The notes beneath the pieces were generated by a model that worked only from the letters and a program-made list of their open reading frames with translations, did not search any database and had not been told where the DNA came from. 64,000 nt of DNA. It comes from Microbacterium sp. H83 (GTDB lineage Bacteria > Actinomycetota > Actinomycetes > Actinomycetales > Microbacteriaceae). Location: positions 25,333 to 89,332 of the forward strand of contig NZ_LWCU01000008.1 of NCBI RefSeq assembly GCF_001650405.1, in the 5' to 3' direction. The translations under genes and the position numbers were made by a program. Shown here one piece after another: positions 40,759-49,426 of the stretch (positions are counted from its first letter, which is position 1; each line of letters opens with the position of its first letter).

Positions 40759-43248
40759 ATGACCGTCGACCGGAGAGCACTGCACGACGGATGGACCGTG
40801 ACCGCGGGCCGAGGACCCGTGCCGGAGCAGATCCGCACGGCCGGTGCGATCACGGCATCCGTTCCCGGGGTGGTGCACACCGATCTCCTGGCCGCCGGTC
40901 TCATCGCAGATCCCTACCTCGACGAGAACGAGAAGGCGCAGGGCTGGATCGGGCTGACCGACTGGACCTACTCGACGACCTTCGACGGCCCCGCCGAGGG
41001 CGACCGTCACGAACTGGTCTTCGACGGACTCGACACGATCGCACGGGTGCGACTCAACGGCACCGACCTCGGCGACACCCGGAACATGCACCGCACGCAC
41101 CGTTTCGACGTCACGGACCAGCTGCGCGCGGAGGGGAACGAGCTCGTGGTCGAGTTCTCGTCCCCGATCCGCGCGGCGGATGCTGCCAGCCTGGCTCTCG
41201 GCTACCGCCCCCACACCAACCACCACCCGTACAATGCCATCCGCAAGATGGCCTGCAGCTTCGGCTGGGACTGGGGCATCGACACCTCCACCTCGGGCAT
41301 CTGGCGTCCGGTCGCACTCGAGAGCTGGTCGGGGTCCCGGCTGGGTGAGGTCCGCATCGCCGGCGACGTCGTCGACGGTGAACCGCGCGCACGGGTGACC
41401 GTCGAGGTGCGGGGCGGTGCGAGCGAGGCGCGCATCGCTGTCGCGGGCGTCGTGCACGATGCGCCGATCGTCGACGGCTGGGCTCGTCTCGATGTGGCCG
41501 CTCCCGACGTCGAGCTCTGGTGGCCGCGCGGTCACGGAACCCAGGAGCTGTACGACGTGACGGTCGAGCTGCGCGCCGACGGCGTGGTGCAGGACACCGC
41601 CTCGAGGCGGATCGGGTTCCGCAGCGCCGAGGTGCGGCTGGACGAGGACGCCGACGGGACGGCGTTCTCAATCGTGGTGAACGGCCGGCGGATCCTCATC
41701 CGCGGCGCGAACTGGATCCCCGACGATGCCTTCCCTCACCGGGTCGATCGCGCACGGTACGCCCGCCGCCTCGACCAGGCGGAGTTCGCGGGCATCAACC
41801 TCATCCGCGTGTGGGGCGGCGGCATCTACGAGTCCGAGGACTTCTACAGCGAGTGCGATGAGCGCGGCATCCTCACCTGGCAGGACTTCCTGCTCGCGTG
41901 TGCGGCCTATGCCGAGGACGAGCCGCTGTGGAGCGAGTTCGAGGCCGAGGCGGCTGAAGCCATCGCCCGACTGTCCACGCACCCGTCGCTTGTGATTCTC
42001 AACGGCAACAACGAGAACATCTGGGGATATCAGGATTGGGATTGGGACAAGCGCCTCGACGGCCGAACCTGGGGCGCCGGCTACTACTACGACCTGTTCC
42101 CGACGCTGATGGCCGACATCGCGCCGCACGTGTCCTACACGCCGGGCAGCCCGTTCTCGCCGGATCGCGCGGCGCATCAGAACGATCCTGCACAGGGCAC
42201 GGTGCACGTCTGGGACCTCTGGAACGTCAAGGACTGGCCGCACTACCGCGACCACCGGCCACGGTTCGTCGCCGAGTTCGGCTGGCAGGGTCCCCCGACA
42301 TGGAGCACGCTCCTCGAGTCGATCCACGATGATCCGCTCACCCCGGAGTCGCCGGGGATGCTGGTGCATCAGAAGGCGGCGAAGGGCAACGACAAGCTGA
42401 CGGACGGCCTCACGGCTCACGTGCCGCTGCCGAACGACATGACCGACTGGCACTGGGCGATGTCGCTCAATCAGGCGGTCGCCGTGCGCACCGCGATCGA
42501 ATGGTGGCGTTCTCTGACACCGCACTGCACGGGCACGGTCATGTGGCAGCTCAACGACTGCTGGCCCGTCACGTCGTGGGCTGCGGTCGACGGAGCAGAA
42601 CGGCCGAAGCCCCTGCTCTACGCTCTGCGCCACGCGCACCGCGAGCGGCTGCTCACGCTGCAGCCCGACGACGGCGGGCTGTGGCTGTCGGCGGTGAACG
42701 ACACGGCCGCCGCGTGGGCGGGAGCGGTGCTCGTGGAGCGCCGCACGTTCGCCGGAACCGTGCTCGCATCAGAGACGTACGACATCGCCGTGGGGCCTCG
42801 CGCTGCCGTGCGCGTCGCTCTGTCCGCGTCGATCGCGAACCCGGACGATGCGACCCACGAGCTCGTCGTCGCGCGAGTGGGCGACGCGGTCGCTCACTCG
42901 TTCTTCGCCGAGGCCAGGGCATCCCGCCTCGCCCCGGCGGAGACCGAGGTCACGGCGGCGCCGACGTCGGAAGGCTGGACCGTCGAGGTCACGGCACGGA
43001 CGCTGGTGCGCGATGCCACGCTGCTCGTCGATCGTCTGGATCCGGACGCCGAGGCCGACGACGCCCTGCGCACGCTGCTGCCGGGCGAGAGCGCGGTCTT
43101 CACGGTGCGCGGAGCCCGCGGCGCCACAGCCGCTGACTTCGCGGCGGCTCCCGTGCTGCGCACGCTCAACGATCTGCTCGGGAGTCAGCCGGCGCGCGGC
43201 TGTCGCGAGGAGGGCACTGGACCCTCGACCAGGCTGAGATCATCGTGA
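40759..43248 (+). CDS. beta-mannosidase, GH2
   Basis: An 829-residue GH2 enzyme. Sugar-binding and Ig-like domains (ASVPGVVHTDLLAAGLIADP; CSFGWDWGIDTSTSGIWRPV) precede the TIM barrel with acid/base Glu419 in NGNNENIWG and nucleophile Glu506 in FVAEFGWQGPP. It releases mannose from the non-reducing end of beta-manno-oligosaccharides in the cytoplasm. The usual family end PVLRTLNDLL is followed by an atypical 20-residue tail (GSQPARGCREEGTGPSTRLR) that overlaps a foreign frame, so the original stop was probably lost at a junction near 43,190. Last gene of the sugar operon. Confidence 0.93.
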   Translation: MTVDRRALHDGWTVTAGRGPVPEQIRTAGAITASVPGVVHTDLLAAGLIADPYLDENEKAQGWIGLTDWTYSTTFDGPAEGDRHELVFDGLDTIARVRLNGTDLGDTRNMHRTHRFDVTDQLRAEGNELVVEFSSPIRAADAASLALGYRPHTNHHPYNAIRKMACSFGWDWGIDTSTSGIWRPVALESWSGSRLGEVRIAGDVVDGEPRARVTVEVRGGASEARIAVAGVVHDAPIVDGWARLDVAAPDVELWWPRGHGTQELYDVTVELRADGVVQDTASRRIGFRSAEVRLDEDADGTAFSIVVNGRRILIRGANWIPDDAFPHRVDRARYARRLDQAEFAGINLIRVWGGGIYESEDFYSECDERGILTWQDFLLACAAYAEDEPLWSEFEAEAAEAIARLSTHPSLVILNGNNENIWGYQDWDWDKRLDGRTWGAGYYYDLFPTLMADIAPHVSYTPGSPFSPDRAAHQNDPAQGTVHVWDLWNVKDWPHYRDHRPRFVAEFGWQGPPTWSTLLESIHDDPLTPESPGMLVHQKAAKGNDKLTDGLTAHVPLPNDMTDWHWAMSLNQAVAVRTAIEWWRSLTPHCTGTVMWQLNDCWPVTSWAAVDGAERPKPLLYALRHAHRERLLTLQPDDGGLWLSAVNDTAAAWAGAVLVERRTFAGTVLASETYDIAVGPRAAVRVALSASIANPDDATHELVVARVGDAVAHSFFAEARASRLAPAETEVTAAPTSEGWTVEVTARTLVRDATLLVDRLDPDAEADDALRTLLPGESAVFTVRGARGATAADFAAAPVLRTLNDLLGSQPARGCREEGTGPSTRLRSS

Positions 43249-43349
43249 CCAGCCGAGACGTCGACCGTGCTCCGGGGCCTCCCCAGCTCATCGGTCACGC
43301 CGGCATGCTGTACCCCGACGGCGGGCTCTGCATCTCGTGGGTTCGGTGA
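43203..43349 (+). pseudogene. 3' remnant of an unidentified gene
   Basis: A frame different from that of the beta-mannosidase reads HWTLDQAEIIVTSRDVDRAP and GHAGMLYPDGGLCISWVR and stops at 43347-43349. The text is protein-like and contains no start codon with a ribosome binding site. It overlaps the atypical tail of the mannosidase, suggesting that an older gene was cut and joined here. Family unknown. Confidence 0.35.
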
Positions 43350-43391
43350 CCCCTCCGTCATTGTGGCGCGATGTGGAGATCTGCTGATCGA

Positions 43392-43721
43392 TCACGGCCC
43401 GAGCTGCAGGTGATGGACGTGACCGATCGCTTCGTCGAGCAGGTCCTTCACATGGGCGTCGAACAATGCGTAGCGGATATGACGACCGTCCCGACTGCCC
43501 ACGACCAGGTTCAGGTGCCGCAGCAGGCGCAAGTGGTTGGAGACGGTGGTCTGCCCGGCGGCGAGCAGCTCGCTGAGCTCGGCGACCGTGTGCGGGCGAG
43601 AAGCCAGCAGACTGAGTACCCGCAACCGCACCGGGGAGGCTAGCGCCCGCATGATCTCGGCGAGCTGCTCCGCGTCGGCCGAGGAGAGGCCCGCAGGTTC
43701 GGGACCTGCATCAGACGTCAT
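43392..43721 (-). CDS. ArsR/SmtB family metal-responsive repressor
   Basis: A 109-residue winged-helix repressor. EIMRALASPVRLRVLSLLAS, HTVAELSELLAAGQTTVSNH and LRLLRHLNLVVGSRDGRHIR form the DNA-binding domain; the C-terminus HVKDLLDEAIGHVHHLQLGP is rich in His and Asp, a likely metal site between subunits. No ELCVC-type alpha3 site is present. ATG at 43721 has GGAGGGGTGG upstream. It is divergent from a metal ATPase gene across a 20-bp inverted repeat that is its likely operator. Confidence 0.9.
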   Translation of the reverse strand: MTSDAGPEPAGLSSADAEQLAEIMRALASPVRLRVLSLLASRPHTVAELSELLAAGQTTVSNHLRLLRHLNLVVGSRDGRHIRYALFDAHVKDLLDEAIGHVHHLQLGP

Positions 43722-43768
43722 CGTTGCACCACCCCTCCGCTTGACGATCTCGATAATCATTCACAACA

Positions 43769-43788
43769 ACAACATATCATGATGTTGT
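43769..43788. promoter_or_regulatory. ArsR/SmtB-type operator between arsR and the metal ATPase
   Basis: ACAACAT-ATCATG-ATGTTGT is a 20-base sequence with perfect 7-bp arms, 18 bases before the ATPase ATG and 48 before the regulator ATG. It overlaps a TATCAT -10-like box. Matches the dyad form of SmtB/ArsR sites. Confidence 0.65.
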
Positions 43789-43805
43789 GATGTATTTTGG
43801 TGGGT

Positions 43806-45833
43806 ATGACCACCACGATGGACAAGCCCACGACGGAAGCACATGAGCACGCACATGGCTCGGGCCGGTGGGAACTGTGGTTCGCGATCGCGTCGGGGGT
43901 CACCTACGCGGCGGGGATGATCACCGAGTACGCGGTCGGGTTGCCGCTGATCGGGTTGCCGTTGGTGTTCTTCCTCGCCACGTACTTCTTCGGCGGGTTC
44001 TTCACCATCCGCACCGCGATCTCCTCCATCCTCCGCGGGAAGTTCGAGGTCGACTTCCTCATGCTGGTCGCCGCGATCGGCGCCGCTCTGATCGGGAAGT
44101 GGGCCGAGGGCGCGGTGCTGCTGTTCCTGTTCAGCCTTGGGCACGCGCTCGAAGAGTTCGCGCTGAGCAGGGCCAGCAAGTCCATCGAGGCTCTCGCCGA
44201 ACTCGCCCCCCGCCGTGCGCTGGTGCGCCGCGGGGACGGGGAGCCGGTCGACGTGCCGGTGGAGGAGATCGCGGTCGGAGACATCGTGGTGATCCGCCCG
44301 AACTCGCGGATCCCGTCCGATGGCTTCGTGGTGTCCGGGGTGTCCGCCGTGGACCAGGCCGCGGTCACCGGCGAGTCCATCCCCGTCGAGAAAGAGCCGG
44401 TCGACGACCCGGCGCGGGCGATGCGGACCGTCGACACACTCCCCGCCGCCAACCGGGTGTTCGCGGGCACGGTGAACGGGTCCGGAGTGCTCGAGATCGC
44501 GGTGACCGCGACCGCCGCGGATTCCACCCTGAGCAAGGTCGTCGAGCTGGTGCGCACCGCCGACCAGGCCACCTCCCCCACCCAGCAGTTCATCGACCGG
44601 TTCCAGCGCTGGTACGTGCCCGCGGTCATCCTCGGCGTCGCCGCTACCCTGCTGGTGTCGATGTTCGTCTTCACCCAGCCGTTCCCGGACGCGTTCTACC
44701 TGGCCATGACCGTGCTTGTCGCCGCCAGCCCCTGCGCCCTCGCCATCGCGACTCCGGCCGCCGTGCTGGCCGGAGTCGCCCGCGCCGCCCGCGCAGGCGT
44801 GCTCGTCAAGGGCGGCGCACCGTTGGAGACGCTGGGCCGGGTCAAGGCGATGGCGTTCGACAAGACCGGCACCCTCACCTGGGGGGCACCCCGGGTGACG
44901 TCCGTGACGGCCTCCACCGACCCGGCCGGCGCCCTGCTGGTGCCGACCCTGGTGGCAGTCGAATCGCTCAGCGATCACCCGCTGGCCACGGCGATCGTGC
45001 GCGACCTCTCCGAACAGGTTCCCACCGCCAACCGCCTCGTGGCGACAGATCTGAACGCGGTGGTCGGCCGCGGCGTGCACGCGGTCATCGACGGGGAAGC
45101 AGTGCAGGTGGGGAACCTCCGCATGTTCGACGAACAGAACCTCACCCTTCCGCCCACTCTCCAGGAAGCGTACGAACAGGCTCGGGATTCCGGGCAGACG
45201 CTGATGATCGTGCGGCGCGGCGCGGACTTCCTCGGGATCGTCGGGGTGATGGACGCATCCCGCGCTGAATCCGCGCAGGTGCTGCGCGTGCTGCGCGAGG
45301 AGAACGTCGGTCAGCTCGTGATGATCTCCGGCGACAACCAGCGGGTGGCGAACGCGGTCGGCCGTGAAGTCGGCGTCGACACCGCCATCGGAGAGCTGCT
45401 TCCCGAAGACAAGGTCGCCGAGATCGGCCGACTCTCCCGAACCCACCGTCCCATCGCGATGGTCGGCGACGGAGTGAACGACGCCCCCGCGATGGCCAGC
45501 GCCGACATCGGCATCGCCATGGGCGCCGCCGGCTCCACCGTCGCATTGGAGACCTGCGACATCGCCCTGATGAGCGACGACCTCGGCCGCGTGCCGTTCG
45601 CAGTGAGACTCAGCCGCGCCACCAGCCGGATCATCCGACAGAACCTGATCGCGAGCCTCGCCGTGGTGGTGTTCCTCATCATCGCCACCTTCGTGGGCCT
45701 GAACATCGGCGCCGTCGTCCTCATCCACGAAGGCTCCACCCTCATCGTCGTCGGCAACGCGCTCCGGCTGCTCACCTTCGATCGCGGCAAGGAACACCAC
45801 GGCATCGACCACGAAGACAAGCCATCCGCCTGA
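43806..45833 (+). CDS. heavy-metal P-type ATPase, P1B-4 like (CtpD/CoaT type)
   Basis: A 675-residue metal pump. Phosphorylation site FDKTGTLTWG (Asp352), metal-site SPC (Ser308-Pro-Cys310) in AASPCALAIATP, HP motif in SDHPLATAIV and hinge GDGVNDAPAMASADIG. The last helices contain IHEGSTLIV (His641), which with SPC is the signature of P1B-4 pumps for Co2+, Ni2+ or Fe2+ rather than Cu+ or Zn2+/Cd2+ types. No N-terminal metal-binding domain; only a His-containing start HEHAHG. ATG at 43806, after the operator of the divergent ArsR gene. Metal choice is inferred from motifs. Confidence 0.9.
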   Translation: MTTTMDKPTTEAHEHAHGSGRWELWFAIASGVTYAAGMITEYAVGLPLIGLPLVFFLATYFFGGFFTIRTAISSILRGKFEVDFLMLVAAIGAALIGKWAEGAVLLFLFSLGHALEEFALSRASKSIEALAELAPRRALVRRGDGEPVDVPVEEIAVGDIVVIRPNSRIPSDGFVVSGVSAVDQAAVTGESIPVEKEPVDDPARAMRTVDTLPAANRVFAGTVNGSGVLEIAVTATAADSTLSKVVELVRTADQATSPTQQFIDRFQRWYVPAVILGVAATLLVSMFVFTQPFPDAFYLAMTVLVAASPCALAIATPAAVLAGVARAARAGVLVKGGAPLETLGRVKAMAFDKTGTLTWGAPRVTSVTASTDPAGALLVPTLVAVESLSDHPLATAIVRDLSEQVPTANRLVATDLNAVVGRGVHAVIDGEAVQVGNLRMFDEQNLTLPPTLQEAYEQARDSGQTLMIVRRGADFLGIVGVMDASRAESAQVLRVLREENVGQLVMISGDNQRVANAVGREVGVDTAIGELLPEDKVAEIGRLSRTHRPIAMVGDGVNDAPAMASADIGIAMGAAGSTVALETCDIALMSDDLGRVPFAVRLSRATSRIIRQNLIASLAVVVFLIIATFVGLNIGAVVLIHEGSTLIVVGNALRLLTFDRGKEHHGIDHEDKPSA

Positions 45834-45949
45834 GAAGAGACCTCCGGCGAGGAGGCTCCTGCGGGGCCCAGCGGTTCCGCGTGTGGGCGTTGCGAGGCGC
45901 GGGGCCGAAGGACCGGGGCATCCACCACGTGTCGCCCTCCCCTCCCGGT

Positions 45950-45981
45950 ACGGCAGGGGCTGGAGCTAGCTCCCCTGCCGT
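45950..45981 (-). terminator. 10-bp perfect inverted repeat spanning the ctaG stop
   Basis: ACGGCAGGGG (45950-45959) and CCCCTGCCGT (45972-45981) are exact complements; the stop codon of the CtaG gene (45966-45968) lies in the loop. It can form a terminator for both the CtaG gene and the convergent ATPase gene. A smaller hairpin (CCTCC-GGCGA-GGAGG, 45841-45855) follows the ATPase stop. Confidence 0.55.
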
Positions 45982-46868
45982 CCGCGGGAGAGCGTGGCGA
46001 GGTACTCGTTGTACGCGTCGAGCTCTGCGTCCTCCGCGTGTTGTCGTTGCTTGGAAGTGCGCACGTCGCGTGCACGCCAGCGGGACAGGCAGACGATGAG
46101 CACCACGAACATCGGCAGTTCCGCATAGGTCCATACCAGCGTCCCCGCGATCGCCTGGTCTATGACAGGGTCATGGCTGCCCGTGGGAGTGGCGTATGCG
46201 CTGAACAGCGGCGTGCTGGTGCGGAGGAGGATCAGTCCGATGACGGCGTGGATCTGGATCTCGACAACGATGTCGACGAATCGGGCGGCGAAGGAGGGGA
46301 CGCGCGGCAGCGGGTCGGACGACCACAGCGGTGTCGCCGAGACGACGCCGAGAACGAGGACGATGGCCAAGAAGAGGTCGTGCCCGAAGGGGACGCGCAT
46401 GATGACGCTGATGGCATCCGTCAGGTAGAGGACCGGATACAGCAGCATCGCGATGACGATGGCGACCACGGGGTGCAGCGCGGCACGCCAGAACCGTGAG
46501 CGGAGCCCGGCGTGCGCGGCACGAAGCACGAGGCGCCCGAGGCCGGTGTGCGGTGTGCTGCGCAGGAGCAGCCGGCCGGGCGACCCGGCGATCAGGAGCG
46601 GCGGGACGACAGTCAGCAGGGTGATCTGCTGGAACATCAAGGCGGAGACAGAGTCCGTGGCGAGGCGGTTCACACCGAACGTCGTGACGGCGACGATCAG
46701 GGCGCACCCGATCAGGAACGATGCCGTACGGGCGACCGCCCAGCGGCGGCCATGTCGCCACATCCAGATCGCTCCGCGCACATACAGCACCGCGAGTAGC
46801 AGCGCGGCGAGAGCGACGGGCGAGCCCGCCTGAGGCTCGAACGCGCCCCACTGGTCGATCGGCGGCAT
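45966..46868 (-). CDS. cytochrome c oxidase assembly protein, CtaG (caa3 type)
   Basis: A 300-residue membrane protein of the caa3_CtaG family with seven hydrophobic segments. Family blocks: MPPIDQWGAFEPQAGSPVAL, LMFQQITLLTVVPPLLIAGS (HxxLMxxxPPLLxxG-like), the VPFGHDLFLAIVLVLGV helix and PTGSHDPVIDQAIAGTLVW. It is linked to copper insertion into cytochrome oxidase. ATG at 46868 with GAAGAAGGGAATCTCT upstream. In accessory metal clusters this family often travels with copper genes; here its neighbour is a Co/Ni/Fe-type pump, which is unusual. Confidence 0.85.
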   Translation of the reverse strand: MPPIDQWGAFEPQAGSPVALAALLLAVLYVRGAIWMWRHGRRWAVARTASFLIGCALIVAVTTFGVNRLATDSVSALMFQQITLLTVVPPLLIAGSPGRLLLRSTPHTGLGRLVLRAAHAGLRSRFWRAALHPVVAIVIAMLLYPVLYLTDAISVIMRVPFGHDLFLAIVLVLGVVSATPLWSSDPLPRVPSFAARFVDIVVEIQIHAVIGLILLRTSTPLFSAYATPTGSHDPVIDQAIAGTLVWTYAELPMFVVLIVCLSRWRARDVRTSKQRQHAEDAELDAYNEYLATLSRGRQGS

Positions 46869-47037
46869 AGAGATTCCCTTCTTCGAGGCGATGATAAGTC
46901 CGGGCAGCTGAAGCCCCGCCGATAACCTCTCCGATTGTCGGTTCCGAAGGACGTTGGAGGCGACCATCCGGTCGGTTTGGCGACGTCCTGCCCGGAACGA
47001 TCGTCGCCAACGCTCCGGACACCCGCGAACGGGCCAG

Positions 47038-47688
47038 CTACACCGCGGGCGCAAACGATCTGAGCGCGCGCTCGTAGGCTGCGGTGTCACCGCGCACCTC
47101 ATCGGTGACGAGGACTGCGTGAGGTCCGATCTGTCTCGCGTGCGCTCCCACACAGGGCACCGTCACCACCTTGGTCAGGCCCCGCCGCCATGCGTCGGCC
47201 AACACTTCCACGCTCCGACGCTCGGGGCTGTTCGCCAAGATCGTCGGACGAGATGCCGCGTGAGCGTCGAAACCGAGTCGGTCCCACTCCCGATAGGTCA
47301 CGTCATCGAACACCTCAGCGCCGAACTGTTCACCCCAACTCGGCCCGGTCAGCTGCCGAAGAAGCCTCGCCCGCTCGGTCTCGCTCGCCTCCGTGCTGAA
47401 GACACTGTCGACCAGAGCTCGATCGGGCTCGATACCGGCATGTGCGAGGACTTCGTCCCAGACTCCTGGCCATTCCCTCGACCATCGATCGCGTGTTGAC
47501 CGATCGACTGCGTTCGCGGCCGGAACGGGCGTGCGAACCAGGCGCGGCGGCAGGTCTTCACCCTCCGGGCTCAGAGAGTGAGCCTCTCGAAGCCACAGCA
47601 ACTCGAGCAGTGCATGAGGTCGATCCTCGACGGTGATCGTCATGTCGTGAGGCCACGGACTTTCGGGAATGGGGGTCTCAGAACGCAT
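47038..47688 (-). CDS. hypothetical protein with two-part layout
   Basis: A 216-residue soluble protein: MTITVEDRPHALLELLWLRE early, SREWPGVWDEVLAHAGIEPD, LTGPSWGEQFGAEVFDDVTY, then RRGLTKVVTVPCVGAHARQI and LVTDEVRGDTAAYERALRSF. ATG at 47688 is chosen; an inner ATG at 47643 is possible. Homologues exist in Microbacteriaceae as unnamed proteins to my memory; no domain recognised. It shares a strand with CtaG and lies at the edge of the mosaic region. Confidence 0.6.
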   Translation of the reverse strand: MRSETPIPESPWPHDMTITVEDRPHALLELLWLREAHSLSPEGEDLPPRLVRTPVPAANAVDRSTRDRWSREWPGVWDEVLAHAGIEPDRALVDSVFSTEASETERARLLRQLTGPSWGEQFGAEVFDDVTYREWDRLGFDAHAASRPTILANSPERRSVEVLADAWRRGLTKVVTVPCVGAHARQIGPHAVLVTDEVRGDTAAYERALRSFAPAV

Positions 47689-48024
47689 GCCGCCAGTCCA
47701 CTGCACCTGCATCGATATCTCAACCGGCCGCGGTCGCTGCTCTCTACTCTTGCGACTGCGCAGACCCCCTCGATCCCGCTCAGTCTGCCGTCGTCGGTGC
47801 GGCGCCCACCTGTGGCGAGCGGCCCGCCGGGGCTGTGCGCCTCAGACCAAAGGGGCGCGTTCGGCAGCTATCTCGACAAGGCGATGGCCGGCTCTCAAGG
47901 TATGAGAACCATCCTGAATCAATGTGCGGCCCGATCGAGTATGACCGCGGATCGGATCTGCCGGAACGACGGGGAAACTACATTCACCTGCGCACATGCG
48001 CTCACTAAACCTCGCAGGCACTCC

Positions 48025-48043
48025 GTTACTGCTGCGTTACCGC
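48025..48043 (+). repeat. 19-bp island-flanking repeat, left copy
   Basis: GTTACTGCTGCGTTACCGC, identical at 18 of 19 positions to 61817-61835 in the same orientation. Each copy contains GTTAC-GC twice, 11 bases apart, like tandem recombinase arm sites. Confidence 0.55.
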
Positions 48044-48195
48044 TGAAGAGTCACTCACAGGCGATGGCTCGGTGCTGAAGGTATAGCGTGAGAGCGGTCT
48101 CTCGGAAGCCACGCACGCACCGCTCAGGTACTAAGCCGCTTGAAGAACGCCGCACCCGGCGAGGTCACGCGCCTGCGCGTGGACGAACTCGGACG

Positions 48196-48231
48196 TTGAC
48201 CTGATCGCGCACTTCTGTGTAGACATCTACA
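48196..48231 (+). promoter_or_regulatory. promoter with overlapping palindromic operator
   Basis: -35 TTGACC (48196-48201), an 18-base spacer and -10 TAGACA (48220-48225). The perfect palindrome TGTAGA-CA-TCTACA (48218-48231) sits on the -10 box. It points at the interrupted GIY-YIG gene 104 bases downstream. A TGTA-TACA dyad of this size is typical of BlaI/MecI/CopY-class repressor sites; no such repressor is in the window. Confidence 0.6.
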
Positions 48232-48334
48232 TCGATAGTGGGCGAAAACCCCGGCAAGCTCGCTCGGCTCTCTGCTGCTCGCGCGGAGATGGCCACCGAG
48301 GCATCCCGCTGGCGACCCGAGGCCTGAGCGCTTC

Positions 48335-49417
48335 ATGGACTTAGAGATCACAAGCACGCCGCGCGCGACGCACGTGTGGACACCATCCGACCAGCAGTCG
48401 GACGAGCTGCGACGCGAACTGACGGAGTATAGCTTCCTCGTGCGCGACGCCGACCCCTGGGAGCTCGACGAGGCCGGCTTCATCCCCGAGGGCCAGCAGC
48501 ATGAGTTCGATCCCACGCGCATCTTCGAAGTCGCGATCGGGGCAGACGCGAATGCGACCCTGCAGGCGCTGGTCGACTCCGGTCACAGACTCGTCTGGCA
48601 TCGCTGGCAGACCAGGCTCTCCAGGAAGATCTGGGGTGTCAGCGTCGCGATCCCACCCATGACGGACCGGCTCGTGCCCGCCATCGACAGAGCCGAGCAC
48701 TTCGGACTGAAAGTCCGCGGCAGCCGAGAACTCGGCCTGCGCATGACGCGCGAGGCCTACGCCCGGATCAACAAGCGCTCATCGCTCGCCCCCTGGTTCC
48801 GAGAGGACGACCCCGAGCTCTGGGACGCCCTCGACGAGCGGTACGAAGACGCCCAGCACCGCTTCTACACCGACGAATGGTGTGCGGCGCTCCAAGCCGA
48901 GGCGCTAGAGGACTTCGACCTCAACAGGGCCCACTTCGCCTTGCTCGATCGCGACGAGTTCGAGCAAGCCCTGCGGTTGGCGGTCAAGAGCCAGCGCGGC
49001 ATGGTCGAGGTCACCGACCTCGCCCAGTGGGACGGCGTCCGTGGGCTCTTCGTCATGGTGCTCGACGAGTACCGCCAGGCCTATGTCGGCGCCACCGATC
49101 ACCCAGGCGGAATCATGACCCGCATCAAGCAGCACTGGGCCAGGACAAAGTCGCTCGACCGATTGGTCTGGGGCGATGCCGAGACCTCGATCATCTCGAT
49201 CGACAGCTTCCGAGCCCTTGACACCACCCGTATCTTCGCCGCCAAGTCCGCGAGATAGTTCGAAGGTGAGAACCCGCTGCTCGAACAGTTCCCGCCCGAG
49301 TTCATGCTCAACCGCGTCCCCGGCGGCCGTCACGTCGCCAAGCTCGCCGCCATCGTCGGAGTCAACCAGGTGATCAAGCGCCGCGAGTTCCGCGCATCCG
49401 ACGCTCAGACCGACTGA
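48335..49417 (+). pseudogene. GIY-YIG-like protein interrupted by an in-frame TAG
   Basis: 307 codons run to TAG (49256-49258) and the same frame continues for 52 more sensible codons to TGA 49417. Before the stop lies a GIY-YIG-like core: GLFVMVLDEYRQAYVGATDH (Y-V-G present, GIY replaced by GLF), then MTRIKQHWARTKSLDRLVWG with the motif arginine. After the stop: FEGENPLLEQFPPEFMLNRV, PGGRHVAKLAAIVG, which looks like the native end. The N-terminal 230 residues are an unknown domain (TRLSRKIWGVSVAIPPMTDR). A TAC or TAT to TAG change fits. ATG at 48335 has only a weak ribosome binding site. Read-through cannot be excluded. Confidence 0.6.
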
Positions 49418-49426
49418 GCTGAATCC

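Larger units (their letters stand above)
47689..48334. other. 646-base gap with repeat, promoter and gene fragments
   Basis: No full gene is seen. The region holds one copy of the 19-bp flanking repeat (48025-48043), the promoter/operator at 48196-48231 and a 29-codon frame after it (48238-48327, VGENPGKLARLSAARAEMAT...) that could be a gene fragment or leader. The rest shows lower GC and mixed-frame text, as expected at an island boundary. Confidence 0.5.

Noticed and set aside
43761..45812. 683-codon minus-strand frame opposite the metal ATPase
   Set aside because: Antisense shadow with no domain; the plus strand has all P-type ATPase motifs.
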